In this document: one piece after another, positions 11,701 to 23,576 of the stretch
Layout of the letters: every line of letters begins with the position of its first letter
Numbering within the stretch: the first letter of the stretch is position 1
Assembly: GCF_042242105.1 (NCBI RefSeq)
Contig: NC_092017.1
Coordinates: 19,368,432-19,432,431, forward strand
Source of the DNA: Pempheris klunzingeri
Taxonomy: Eukaryota; Chordata; Actinopteri; Acropomatiformes; Pempheridae
Reading direction: 5' to 3'
DNA length: 64,000 nt
Position numbers and translations under genes: made by a program
Notes under the pieces: generated by a model
Database searches by the model: none
The model's input: the letters and a program-made list of their open reading frames with translations, nothing else
Told to the model about the DNA's origin: nothing

Positions 11701-14700
11701 AAATAGTTGCTCAAAAGCTCTTTAGCCGCATGAATCCATAGAGACAAACGCTGCCTGTTGCACGTTTATGACTCAGCAGGGTGTGACCACGTCGACCTCA
11801 GCGCAAAGTGACATCACATTAACTATAACCTCCGTGTTAGAGAAGAAAATTTCAAAGTCATGTTGGGAAGCACCTGGGAAACTAAAACTACTACAAAAAA
11901 CTAAAAATTATAACAATATTTATCTTTTACAGCCAATATTTGATCATGATTACATAACACAAAAAACTGCTTAACCATCTTATTTCACTGACCTGGCAGA
12001 AAAGTACCTACTTTTAACAGTAGTGTGATCATGTGCAACTACTTTGCTTTGTGGTGAGGAGTTATTTCTTACTGATAAGAGAGAGGATTCCAGCAAATGT
12101 ATGATCAGATAATGTTGACACAGGAACTGTGCGAGAAATAGCAGGAATTTCTTCAGATGCGTTTCGTCCCGTTTCTGGATGAGCGCAGCTGAACTCCAGA
12201 CTCTCCGGCTGCAGGTCAACAACACACTCGCGCTCACACACCGTCCTGGTGCGTCCGCATACAGATGGCCCTAAGAACCAGGCGAACGTATGATCAGTTT
12301 TGACAGACCGAAGGTACATGTTTAAAGTATTCAACCGGTCATACCAATTGGTTGAAGAGCAGGCTGAATGATGACCACACCACCGGGCGAGGTGGCGTTT
12401 GACAGCAGTACTTGGAGGTTGCTGCCGTTGTGTTTGTTGGCTCGGCAGATGGAGCGCGTCACTTCATCACTCCAGAAGACAAAACCCTGTGGGAGAATGG
12501 ACAGACTTAGCAGAGCTGTTCAAAGGCATTTATTATCCGTTGAAGGCTGAGTTAAAGATTTTAGTTACATTCAGCACTTCTCAACAGAGTGTCTGTGGTT
12601 GAGACATAATGTAACTAATGTGTGTGTTCCTTTCTAAGCCGATTTTTCAAGTGTGTGTGTTTTTTTTCTTTTCTTTGAGAAGTGATTCAGTAAGTTCTTA
12701 AAAATGACTTCTGTATTAAGTATGAAGTCAGTAGGGCAAAGCTTCTCGTTACTGCCTCTCCCACAATGCACTGGATGTCAGGCATGGGTATCCCTGTCTC
12801 TATTCCATCGTGGAGCTGTAACGTGGTGGTTTTACCTCAAACACAGCCAGTCCGAAGGGCCGGTCCAGATAACCGTTAGACTCAACCACTGTTTTACGGT
12901 GATGACCCTCTAGATCTACTCTAGAGATGCTTCTCTTTCCCTGGTCCAACCAGTACAGCAGCTGGCGAGGCATGTCTAAAGGAAAAAAAATAACCACGTG
13001 GAAACACAACCCACTCCATGAGCAGCAACATTGCAACTCCAAACACAAGAAGGAAATTTACACAGTTCCTGATTTTAAAGGAAAGCTTGTGGTTTTTCTT
13101 CTGCATTTTGTTTTTCATATTTAAATCCACATAGATTATAACATAGTGTACACAAGAACACAGGTTTTGCATAAATAAAGAGAAACGGTGGTTTTCTGTT
13201 GAACTATGTAAATACCCAGAGAGAGAGCCACGGGGTGATGTATTGAGGACGTGACCAGAGCTGTCCTATCCCGACCGTCCAAGCTAGCCCTCTCGATCTT
13301 TGCGGAGCCGCCACACTGAGCCCAGAAGAGAAGCCTGAGAAAACAGAAGCAGCTGGTAACTGCTGGAAACTGAGATTCTTAATTTATCCTGGTTTTGAAA
13401 ATTCCTATTTTCCTGTCTAATTTTCACAAGTTCCTATTAATTTAAACTGTCCTCTTATGTGTATTTTTCCTTCATTCTATGAAATATCCCATAGGTAAGT
13501 CTTCTTATTATCAGTCTTCTTATTTCTAATTTTAGGAAGCAGAACCTCTGTGCTTAAAAAAAACAGGTCGACTGGGCTTGTTTTTCTCCAAATTGACAAA
13601 CAAATGGACAAATGAATTAATGAGCTGAAACACAATCAAACATAAACCCATGTAAATGGGCCTAAATGTATTTTAGTTCAGGCCAGCAATATTAAGATCA
13701 AACTAGAAAAATTGCAGTGTGAATGCAAGCCATCTGGTGGCTCAAACGTCACTAGTGAGCTGCTGCTCATCAGCTGTGACACACCTGTGAAAATCCAGGT
13801 TTTGGCTAAAAACAGTAACTGTCACAGCTTTAAGGGAAGAACAGGATCTGCTGAACATGTACATGTAGTTTGAGGTCTCTAACTTGTGAAATGAGAGAGC
13901 GTTCTGAGTCACATCACTGCGTCGGCAAGGATTTTTCCTACGTTTTGATGCATAAATTGTGACTGTGGGTGAAGCGGTTCGGCCGTGAGAGCGAGTTAAA
14001 GACAAAAGCTTCAGGCGATTTTTCCGCTCCTCTCCGCTCTAGCGAGCCCACATACACACTCATTATAAAATCTGAGAAGGAGGGAAAACGGCATGAAACT
14101 AAAACTGCGATATTGTAAAAAACGTACGGTTATAAAAGATATCCAAAAGCTGAGTTATGTGGTAACAACTGAAGGTCTTGTGACCTGTTTAAAAGTTGAG
14201 TGGAGTCTGTGGCTGAAAGTATGAGGAAGCTATAACCTTTAAAAGTGGAGGAAGTTGAAGAGGATTTGAAATTTCCACCCAATTTTAAAAGAAAAGTTTA
14301 AATATTTTAAAAAGGTAGAATTGTGAAAAGTCATAGCACCCAAGAGACCGACGAGCTGAACATTTTGATGTTGGAACGGTTTCTGTGGCTCAAAGTGTGA
14401 AGCAGTTGAAACGCTGCAATGAAGAATAAAACAGGATAACAATAGTGTGAATGCTGCAACAGCATTCACACTAATCACAGCCCTCTCATCCTCAACACTG
14501 ACTGATGTGATGCATGAAGGAACCAAACTCATGTATTAATGTATGTATTTCTATGTACCACAGTGCCCCTCCCTGAGCAAATACACGATCAAAAGGGTCC
14601 TGTGTTGTGTTAGCTGGGTAAAAGCTTTTAAATGCTTTGACTAATAACTAATTTGAAGATTATGATGCGACAATGCGTTATCACAGCTAGAGCCTGGGCC

Positions 14701-17700
14701 CTCCTACCCTTGGAGAGGATCCACAGCCACTGCAGAAGGTTTGTCCAGTCCGGTGATGAGCGGCCGCTGAGCCGAGCCGTCCAACAGGCCAACGTTAACA
14801 GAGCCGCTCTCCATACTGGTCCAGTATAGGAGCTGGTGGATCCAGTCCACAGCCAGGCCGGACACTGAACTTTGAACTTTCAGCACCACTTGTGGCTTCC
14901 CATCCATGAGGACCCTGACAAAAATCCAGGGGAAGGAAAGGAACACATAATCAAAAAACAAACATGAGGTGTATTAAAAGTTAAAAATCAGTCCAAATCC
15001 TGACCGTGACAACGCATGGACACATCTCTCAGTGGGCTCCTTCACCTGTGCGCATTATGACGGTAAACTCAGAAACCTTTGTAACAAAATGCCACTCTGT
15101 ATCTACAGTTTACATGTTTTTAGCCATGCCAGTAGCATGGCTCTAGGGATGGCAATGTTTGACGGTCAGTCCACCGCTTTGCTCCAGACTGGAATATCTG
15201 ATCAATTACAGCAGTGTTTTTCAACCTTTTTTGAGCCACGGCACAATTTTTACATTAAAAACAAAAAAATACATTTTATTGTTGGAGCCTTGTCAAAGGA
15301 GAATTTCTGTCACCGTCTGGGGCAGACAATAAAGTCTATCTATTCCATTCTATTCTAAAGGGTACAATAAAATCTTTGTAATGGCTCTTCAAACAGAGCA
15401 GACGATCACATAGATACTATATCTGATATATTTCTACACTATAATAGAAAGGTAGAAGAGGGAAATGTTTGATAATAATCAAACCTTCCTTTACTCCATT
15501 CTTTGGTTTGTGATCAAATAAAACTTTAAGCGATATAGAAATATATATATATATATATAGAAATATATAGCTATATAGAAATTAACTGTGTTGGTGACCT
15601 TCTAATAATTATCAGTAGCTCCTTGGTGGTATTGTAATGTGTTCAAAAGAACATGTGTGTGCTGCCATCAGCAGCTCCACTCTGTTACCTGTATACAGAG
15701 CCTCGTCCTTGCCGGGCCCAGTACAGTGTCTGGTTAGAGGCCAAGGCCGCCACCGGCCCTGGTCCTGGTAAATGAGCAGCTGCTTCCTTGTACTCGGAGC
15801 CAGTGATGCTTGTCCATCGCATCCCTTTAGAAGATGTGAAGACCAAGTGAGCCTCATCCCCTGGAAGGACACAAACACCGGTGAAATTCACAATCCTGTG
15901 TGCTTAAATTAAGAGCCACACATTATATATGGCGTGTGGCGATGAGGCACATTGTTTCAAAGGGTGTAACAAGTAGATGAAATATCTGGAATTTTATTTC
16001 TCTAATTTACTTTAAATTGAAAAAAAAACGAAAGCTCATCAGATTTTATAAACACAACAACTGAATTCAGTATGAGTAAAAGTGATGTCCTGAGGGAGAC
16101 ATACAAAATGTAAGCTTTGTGGTTTGGCATCTGTATCAAAATAAAAATAAAAGAAAAAAACCCAGCCCAAGAATAATTATTCGCCAACACAAAGAAATAA
16201 TACACCTCTGAGGAGTCGTTTCCAATAAGTGTGTCTCTGCTGGACTGATGGATGTAGGCTAATATGTTTGTACAAAAACACTCAGTCGAGTCAACATTTA
16301 TTAAGGTGGAGCCAACATGAGCGTCTTTAGAATTCCTGACTGAGTGTACCTGACCAAACAGAAGCCTGAACAAACCCGCCAAAGGTCACTGATAGCATAC
16401 ATATATTTTATGCAAACACGTATTCTACTGATGTCTTGTGCAAATACCTTGACCACATGTATTTTTAGTATGGCCAGCACCACAAAAACCCCCTCACTAT
16501 GTGCTCCAGTCACTGCCTCTCTAGAGGCTCATCAGATCTCACCATATATTCTATTATGACATTAATGCAGGTACATGATTAAAACATTATACTTATTCTT
16601 TGTTGGCAGCTAAACATAGATATATGTATGAGTAGAAGAAATGGTAGAAAAACACAATTCAATGGAGAAAATGAAGCAGATGATTTCTATTTGTGTCTGA
16701 GGCAGAGTATTTTTGTAATGCATGTTTAAAGATGGTGGCTTTATGTTTCACCACTATTGTGCAGGGTCTCCATCACACTGCTCTGTTGGGTTCACAGCAG
16801 GCTGAAATTAGTTTGTTAGTTTGTTTGCTACTAATTATTATGCAATTAACGGTTTTATTGAACAAATTTCCTGGCTTGTGAGATATAGGACAACAGTTTG
16901 AAATAGCAGGCAAATGTTCATTTACAGGCCAAAGTTGGCAATATGGCTGAAATTAATTTGATATGAATTATATACAATAAAAATATAGAACTATCACCAA
17001 GCCCTACAAATACAAACAAAATACAAGCAGGAAAGGAAAATCTTAAACCCTTACGCTGTCAGCGGCAATCATTCGTCTCTCACCTTTGGCCTTGCACTCT
17101 CTGCTTGCTCGGTTCATCTGGTAGCCCTCGTGGCAGCTGCAGGTGAGGCTGCCGTTCATGTGAACACACAGCTGGTCACACACGTCGCTCTCCAGGCACG
17201 CGCTGACCTCTAGATGAAAGAAGGAACGAACACAGCAAAGGAAAAGTGTTAAACATAGTATACATGGAAGGAAGACCAGTTCCCATTACGTAAAAGAAAT
17301 GGCTTGCATAAGTGAAATTCTGCAAATGTGATTCAAGTTTTACGACAGTCTCCTCAAAAAAAACAAACTACCCCCTTAAAAACCAATCCTTCAATCCTCT
17401 GTCAGACATGTTAGCGTCATTTTGTGAGATGGATCAAGACAAATCTTTATAAATGGTGATGTAAAACTAAGTTTAGCAGCTGTCAGCAGACATCGAGCTG
17501 CTCGGTGCCCACTCACCCTCACACTGGATGTCCCCGACCAGCTTCATGTCGTCGGGGCAGTCGCAGAGGAAGCCCATCGGCTGGTCCACACACCGATGAG
17601 AGCAGCCTCCATTATTGACCAGGCACTCGTTCTGATCTGCACAAACACACATAACATCAGTGGTTTCATATAATGAAGTGCGCAGCTACTTGCCAGCATG

Positions 17701-20700
17701 ATAAATGTGATGCCGCGCACCAAGCGTTGAGGCCGAGAAATCCATAGTGTGTGAGAAAAAAGAAATATGGTTGTCGTTACAGGGTCCATGAATGGGGACT
17801 GTTATTTTCACATTCCTGATGAGCCAATTAATAACAACACAGCACCATTTGGGTCTACAGCTGTACTTTTGTTTTTATATGGAGCATTTTTATTCACTCG
17901 CATAGCAACACCTCTTGTTTTTTTTAATCATATGATGTAGAAACTGTGTGTCCTATCCCTTTAACTCTGAGTTTTAGATGTTGTGAGAAGCTGGTGTTCA
18001 TTCGGCTAAGACGATCAAGGACTTTGGTATGCTGTGAGCCAACTCCCCAAATGTCAGTTTCACAACTGCGCTCCAAGAGTCGCCTGTGCAGTCCTCTGAG
18101 ATGGACCCTCACTGTGCTTAATTAAAACAGCATGGTGTAATGGGGGATTCATAAGCAAATTCATGGTGGAACGACAGTGTGTGTAATTTGTTAAATGATT
18201 TATAAACACACACTGCCAGAGTTTATTTTGTCCTCAGGGATGAGCAACAATTTGTGCCGATGGAGGACAATTAAAAAGATACACGTACATTTGATTTGCC
18301 TAACAGCACTCACTTATTAGAGAACAGTCACTAGTTTACAAAGTTACTCATAACGCTGAATTAGCCTTGTAGCCATGAGTTGTTTGGTTGATTAATCATT
18401 TAGTCTATAAAATGTAAAGAGTGAAAAATGTCCATCCCAATTTCTCCTGAAAATATTCAGTTTGCAATGATGTAAAAACAGAAGAAAAACTAATTATTCC
18501 CATGAAGAAGCGGCACAAACAGAACTGTTGGCATGTTTTTATCATTTTGCCTGCGACAATTCCATTATCACAATAGTTTGTGATCACTTTTTCCTGTCGA
18601 CTGACTTTTATTCAATTAATCATTGCAGCTCTGGAACAGTTACATACCAAGACTGATGTGTTACTTTCTCACTATTGAACCCACTGAGGACTTTTGGCTT
18701 TTATAAGCTCAATCAAAATAAGTATACACTTTACACTTTTTAATTATTTACTTTCTGTAATTGTGTATGCTGCTTCAACTTTTGTATTGTATTCTGGCAA
18801 AATCCTTTTCTTCGGGATTAATAAAGTCGATCTCATCTCATCTTAAACTGTCTTTAGAAAACAACCTTTCCTCCACCCACAGGAATCAGTAATAAGCTGA
18901 TAAAGATTTATGCTGCTGTTTTTTATTGCCACTGACGGAGGACAAAGATTAGATAACGACGAGTATCATGATGTAGGAAGCCTTTCTGTCAACAAACAAC
19001 AAAAGAACTGTGCAGTGTGGAACAGTGCTATACTGCCCTCTGCTGTGTGTGGTTACTTAACATCTTGTTCCAAAATCAAAGGCATTAATAGGCTGCTGTT
19101 ACAGCCTTCAATCGCACAAGATTTTGGATCCATGGCCTTTAAAACCTCAGGGGTGTGTATCAGAGGGTCAAACTGCATCTAAAACACTCTCCTTCATGAC
19201 GTCAGAGCTCGCTGTTCAACATTTTTGCCTTGTACGTGTTGTACAAACTAGTTTTCTTCCCGTGCTGCCTTTAGTTAGGTTGAGTGATGAGATGAGAGGC
19301 TTGCGGTCAGAGCTCAAGTTTGTCCCGTAGCTGTGAGATCAGATATTTTTGTGATTTTAGTTTTCTCGTAGACGTGAAGCCGTCTCACTCACCACAGTTG
19401 TCCTCGTCGCTGCCATCTGAGCAGTCTGGGAAGTGGTCGCACCTCCAGGGCTGGCGGATGCACTGCCCGTCTCCACACTGAAACTCTGACGCTCCACAGG
19501 CGGGAGCCGTCTGCAGGCGCGTTGGAGACAAACCGCAAAACTCGTCCCGTCCATCTTTGCAGTCAGTTTTCCCATCACACAGCTTGTCTTTGGGCAGGCA
19601 GACGTCAGACGGCCCGCAGGACCAGAGGCCAGCGGAGGTGCAGCGGATTTCTGTGGAGTGTTTCAGTTAATAATAAACCTCTGGATGAAGTTTCAGAGCA
19701 ACACAAGGTTAATAATTTTTTTCCCCCAACTGAGTTCACATTAAAAGAAAAATGAGCAAAAACTTTGGTGGGGGAAAACACAAGTTTTCATTAAAAAAAA
19801 ACCAGCTGGTTCATGGGTCATTCCAGTTAGTTAGTAAGTAATCCTGGTTTAGATCACATCCAACCAGATCTTCAGCTTTCAGTCTTAATATCCTGAAGAG
19901 TGAGTGGTCAATAACATTTATTATAGTGAGAAGAATTTTAGATCACAGTGTGGTTTTATGTTTTAAAACCAATTTACTTTATCACATTGGAGCAAAAATT
20001 ACTGGATTACAACATCCAATATTGTTACGAAGCAGACTAAAATTGCATTGGTATGCGTTGAATTGCCGTGTGATGAAAAGACAACAGATCATTTCATTCA
20101 CATTCATCCATTTGCTCTTTTTTTTTTTTTTTTTAAACCGTCTCTCAGTAAAAAACCAGACTGCTGCTGAGCTCTGCATTTCTGAGTGGGAGAAAGTAAA
20201 TATTGTTCACCTTCTACATTTTCCTGGCCGCCATTCAAACCACTGACTTTCAGGTCTTGTGGCTTCAACCTCGAAGCAGCACTGCCAATATTCATACCAT
20301 CAGAGATTACTCACATCTGCAGTGTTCATGTTTAATGTCTGCAATCCTTTCAGAATACTTTCTCCTGCAGGGGTTTTTCTTTGCAGACGTTCTGCAGCTT
20401 GTGGTTCACGCTGAACAGCAAATCCCTCTGGAATTCAATATTAAAGTCTCTAATGATTTAACGGGATTATAAGGCTAAAATCTGCAATGGTATTTTCCCA
20501 CAAAGTGTGCAGAAATTTAAAAAGTAAAAAAAGGTAGATCAGTTTACTGTAGGCTCATTATGGAATTAAGATTTTTTTTTTTTTTTAAATCGGCATACAC
20601 AGAACAAGATTTATTAACATTAGTTTAAAATCAAGGTTTTGTGAGGACGTGTTTTGTGCTTTAATGTAAAAAACAGAACAACAGGTCTGGACACAACTTT

Positions 20701-22370
20701 AATTCAAAGTCGGCTTAATAAGCTAAAATTCAAGCAATCTACTGTATGCTGAACGAGTGTAGGTAAAAGGGCACATGCTGTCTGACATGCTAATTAAACA
20801 CGGAGATGGCCTGAATCAGTAAGAACTGTTCTTACAGGACTTCAGAGTCACTTTGTCAGACTTCTTGGTGTCTTTTTTCAGTGTGTCAGTCTTCCATTTA
20901 CGTTAATTACTGTCTAAACAACCATCCCATGTTTCTATATCAATCCATCTATCTTTCTCTGATGCTTAAAATCTTTGTTTGCCACCTTTTTATTAATTTA
21001 AAACTGAGACTACCCATTCATATATTGTCATTCTCCAGTTTAGTATCTTAACTTTTTTTTAAAAACGGCTTTATTTTACCCATCTTAAAAGATGTTTAGG
21101 TCTTTTTCTCTTGTATCTCACACTGAATCGCTTTGCTGTAGAAAAATAAACACACCTCTCCTCATCTCAAAGTACTTGATTATTCCCCCAAACTGTAAAG
21201 AAATGCTGGTTTTGATTTTATCATTTTGATTGTGAAGCCCAAACCAGTGTGTGTGTGTGTGAGAGAGAGAGTACAGTTTGGTTGTTTTTTTTGGATCCTG
21301 CCCTCACCACAGTGGTGTTCATCTGATCCATCCTCACAGTCAGCGTGACCGTTACATTCACTCAGTCTCGGGATGCACGACCCATTGCTACACCTGAAGT
21401 CCAGCTGCTCATGGCAGCCGTGACCTGCAGCCCCTGAAACACATGCAGAGTGTCAGTCAGTAATAATGGACATAATATACAAACAATATTAAACCAAACC
21501 AAAAAAAAAAGCCACACAAGGAAAGTAAATGATGATCCAAAACCTGCCATTTACTACAGCTTTCACAATTCCACATGCTTTATTTCGTAAACTACATGAT
21601 AAGATAATGTTATGTGGTGACATAAAGGCTTTAGGATGAGACTGTTGTTCCATAAAAGGACAAAATAACATTCTCTCTACAGTTCTGCTCTTTCCACACG
21701 TCCATCACATCACATAAAACCACAAATATAAATGCATAAAAATGAATTCCATTCCTGTGAAAGCAAATTGTTTGTCTGTGAGCGAACTGAATAATTGGAT
21801 ACAGAATAATTCGATTCATTTTCTGTTCAGTGTCATTTCGAACATTGCTCTCAGAGATAATGATCACATGAGGACTCTTACAGAGTTAAACTGGCTATGC
21901 TGCATATAGATGTTTTTGCAGTATTTGAGCACTCGTACTTAGAGTGGCTGTAATTTTTAGATTTATTCTTTAACTAATATGCAGCAGTTCACTTCAAAGA
22001 AGAAGCTGATGGTATCCGGAATGCTCCTTTATTTTTTCATCGCTCGAGCTTTCTAGTGATTTCGTTCATACTGTTGACTATATTTTCATCTTCTTCTGCA
22101 ACAACTTGGCTTCCTGAAACGTTGCGTTTGTTTAAAACCTCACAACTTCACTGTGGTTCGTAAGTAACATTGAACTTCATTCAAACTGACAGTCGGTCTT
22201 GCTCGACTGCAAACTCTCAGTCCGCTCCTCCGTTTTTAAACAAGACAAAGCCCAAACCACGCAGCTCTCTCACTCCACACACATGCACGCGTATTTTCCA
22301 GCACCTCACCCCAAATATGAGCGCTGGTTAGAGGGACGATCAGGAGAAATAAACCTCCAAGGTGTCCCAT
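8715..22370 (-). CDS. cd320: LDL-receptor-family transmembrane receptor, probable fish CD320 (transcobalamin receptor) ortholog
   Basis: Thirteen exons were traced: 22310-22370, 21308-21433, 19393-19650, 17517-17636, 17084-17209, 15689-15860, 14708-14914, 13216-13334, 12836-12975, 12345-12486, 12073-12270, 11083-11233 and 8715-8757. All junctions are in phase, giving about 620 aa. Order: signal peptide, three LDLa repeats, two EGF repeats, five visible Y/F-W propeller motifs (LYWA, LYWT, LFWA, LYWL, VFWS), a four-cysteine degenerate EGF, a transmembrane helix (about [20 protein letters not shown]) and a short tail. There is no NPxY endocytosis motif. VLDLR and LDLR have seven or eight LDLa repeats and NPxY, so this is not a plain ortholog of either. 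CD320 is inferred from position directly downstream of ndufa7 on the same strand, the three-unit LDLa layout with a weak middle repeat, and the tail. If so, it would take up transcobalamin-B12 at the cell surface. The alternative is a divergent LDLR/VLDLR paralog. The family is certain; the ortholog is moderately supported. Confidence 0.72.
9695..10363. mobile_element. MITE-like non-autonomous DNA transposon with 32-bp terminal inverted repeats
   Basis: The left end AGTTAGGGATATTCGACTTT and the right end pair as inverted repeats with about three mismatches over 32 bp. The element is about 669 bp. It sits in the last intron of the receptor gene. A minus-strand open frame at 9812-10165 ends in a stretch with RSGRPLA, faintly like the DNA-binding region of Tc1-type transposases. 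It lacks a catalytic domain. No clear target-site duplication was found. Confidence 0.65.
11046..11233 (-). CDS. transmembrane and juxtamembrane exon of the LDLR/CD320-like receptor (read-through form)
   Basis: The exon opens after CCCAG and encodes the last part of the membrane helix, then the basic/aromatic stop-transfer residues [12 protein letters not shown] Ser/Thr/Gln-rich tail follows, with a possible LITQ segment but no FDNPVY. With no splice at 11083 the frame ends at 11046. No usable GT donor is visible, so either the exon is terminal or the intron is GC-AG. Confidence 0.6.
11368..11408 (+). repeat. (CA)n microsatellite
   Basis: Near-perfect CA dinucleotide tract with GA interruptions, in the intron between receptor exons 11 and 12. 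Confidence 0.9.
15212..15358 (+). repeat. interspersed repeat fragment
   Basis: It starts 'cagtgtttttcaacctttt' and ends in 'ataaagtctatctattcc' and 'attctattc' units. Both phrases are typical of dispersed fish elements: a hAT-like start and a LINE-like tail. It lies in the intron between receptor exons 6 and 7. A 108-codon open frame spans it and is not credible as a gene. Confidence 0.45.
15541..15560 (+). repeat. (AT)n microsatellite
   Basis: Short AT dinucleotide run flanked by 'gaaatatat' duplicates, intronic in the receptor gene. Confidence 0.85.
17084..17636 (-). other. two EGF-like exons of the receptor
   Basis: Exon 17517-17636 encodes an EGF repeat with [14 protein letters not shown], the classic EGF-A form of the LDLR family. 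Exon 17084-17209 encodes the second, beginning [20 protein letters not shown]. Both exons are symmetrical phase 1-1, as in LDLR, which supports common descent. Human CD320 lacks these modules. Confidence 0.9.
18365..18640. repeat. interspersed repeat of the 'AATCGATTAATCG' family
   Basis: It begins 'gattaatcatttagtctat' and ends 'aattaatcattgcagctct', with central phrases 'tcagtttgcaatgatgtaa' and 'aagaagcggcacaaa' typical of this fish family. It lies in the receptor intron between the LDLa and EGF exons. Confidence 0.55.
18775..18845 (+). repeat. LINE-type 3' tail
   Basis: The segment reads through 'cttcgggattaataaag' and ends in short 'atctc' repeats. This is the usual tail of fish non-LTR element remnants. 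It is intronic. Confidence 0.5.
19393..21433 (-). other. LDLa-repeat exons of the receptor
   Basis: Exon 21308-21433 encodes repeat 1 with all six Cys and the calcium cluster [11 protein letters not shown]. Exon 19393-19650 encodes two repeats in one exon. Repeat 2 has six Cys but a weak start (WSCGPSDVC) and [10 protein letters not shown]. Repeat 3 is canonical, with [11 protein letters not shown]. The [13 protein letters not shown] start of repeat 3 resembles LDLR repeat 5, the key lipoprotein-binding unit. No further LDLa exon was found in the neighbouring introns. Confidence 0.9.
21247..21271 (+). repeat. (GT)n(GA)n microsatellite
   Basis: A GT run passes directly into a GA run, about 40 bp from the first LDLa exon of the receptor. 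Confidence 0.85.
22310..22370 (-). CDS. signal-peptide exon of the LDLR/CD320-like receptor
   Basis: ATG at 22370 opens [20 protein letters not shown]. It has a short N region and a hydrophobic core, with likely cleavage after TSA. The donor GGG|GTGAGG leaves phase 1, matching the LDLa exon. The upstream sequence to about 22445 is GC-rich with several CpGs and no TATA box, as expected for the promoter and 5'UTR. Confidence 0.85.
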
Positions 22371-22445
22371 GCTGCTCGACGTCCTCCACAGCTGCAGCGC
22401 ACACGGCGCAGAAATATGACGCAAGCGGCGAGTCCTCACAGCAGC

Positions 22446-23460
22446 CGATTTATGAATGAAAAGCTGTCATGTTACAAAACTACAACCACTTTTACTCTTT
22501 GTCACCATTGTGGCATCGAAAATAAATGTGCTTGAGGTTCATCTTATTCGGCGGTTTGTTGATTTGCCGTAAAACATTTCGCAGTCTGTTAGGTTACCTT
22601 TTATTATTATTATTATTATTTTACATTTCTGAACTTCTGAACTATGTTTGGTGCAGGACTGTTTTAGCTGTTATCCTGACTGTCGGCTTTGGTGCACAAA
22701 TAAGCATAAAATGCGGCTCAATGTGTTGGCATGACCTTGAAATATGAACAACAAGCTTTGACTTGTCTGGTACTAAATATTATACATTATGATTAATATG
22801 CACAACAAATGTTGTGGCTATAAGGCTGTTGTCCTAAAACTACTCACCTTTAAGATCTAATTTCTGTCACAAAACAGCTCATCAGTGTATTTAAATGCAC
22901 ACACACACCTGTTTTCAATCACGTTAGTTGGGGCATTTGAGTGATCTGGGAAAAGCAAAAACTCAGATAAAACTGCATATTAATGGGATGTGGAACTAAA
23001 AACATGCTTGTAAACCCAACTTGTTTTCACTAACCTCACTGACAAATACTAACACTAAAAATATTTATTTTTATTTTTCAGACTATGAAATTTGAAGTAT
23101 TTTCTTTTTGTCTTGAGTGACAAAACGGGACAAACTGTCCTTTGACTCAATGAATGCTTTGGCAGGTTCACTGTGACAATTCTAAGTTTGTTGTGGGCAT
23201 TTATTTCTCAAACTCGCTGGTTTTAAATGACCAAGATTCTCAATACACCAAATATGAGGAAATAAAATAAAACTGAAGCATCCTGAATTTTCTCTTTCAC
23301 GTAACAGGAGTTTACTTTTAGTATTTACACTCCATATACAGTCTTTATCTTCAACCACCTTTCTTTCTGATGAGTCGAGATCCATTTCACATTTGTTAAT
23401 TTCATTAAAAATGACCAGAATAACCACTTGGGAGGAGAAAAAAACTTGTATAGAACACAT
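22446..23460. other. intergenic stretch between the receptor promoter and the ndufa7 3' end
   Basis: About 1 kb of AT-rich DNA with an (ATT)n microsatellite at 22602-22621. No exon was recognised. Short open frames on both strands lack splice context. Confidence 0.6.
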
Positions 23461-23466
23461 TTTATT
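23461..23466 (-). terminator. polyadenylation signal of ndufa7
   Basis: TTTATT on the plus strand is AATAAA on the minus strand, 111 bp downstream of the ndufa7 stop codon. This is a usual spacing for a compact housekeeping gene. Confidence 0.7.
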
Positions 23467-23576
23467 CACACTTTCTACTGTACAGGACACAGCCAGCACA
23501 TGCAGAGGTCAGGCCTCTGCTGCAGGTCTGGATGGAGAAATTAGGTTGTTGATGCTGAAGCGATTGTTCCTGCTGC

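Larger units (their letters stand above)
12073..15860 (-). other. propeller (YWTD) and degenerate EGF exons of the receptor
   Basis: Exons 15689-15860, 14708-14914, 13216-13334, 12836-12975 and 12345-12486 encode a YWTD-type beta-propeller. Equivalent positions in LDLR read IYWSD, IYWTD, MYWTD, LYWVD and VFWTD; here they read LYWAR, LYWTS, LFWAQ, LYWLD and VFWSD. The conserved Asp after YWT is therefore lost in the first three blades. Exon 12073-12270 replaces the third EGF with a segment that has only four cysteines. In LDLR the propeller drives acid-dependent ligand release, so losses here may alter that function. Confidence 0.85.

Noticed and set aside
15032-15358. 108-codon plus-strand frame
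   Set aside because: Overlaps an interspersed repeat and has no splice or domain support.
8715-22370. Calling the receptor VLDLR because it neighbours kcnv2
   Set aside because: Only three LDLa repeats, a degenerate third EGF, no O-glycan exon and no NPxY; neighbour ndufa7 and tail fit CD320 better.
22199-22459. 86-codon plus-strand frame at the receptor promoter
   Set aside because: Antisense to the signal-peptide exon and its GC-rich 5' region.
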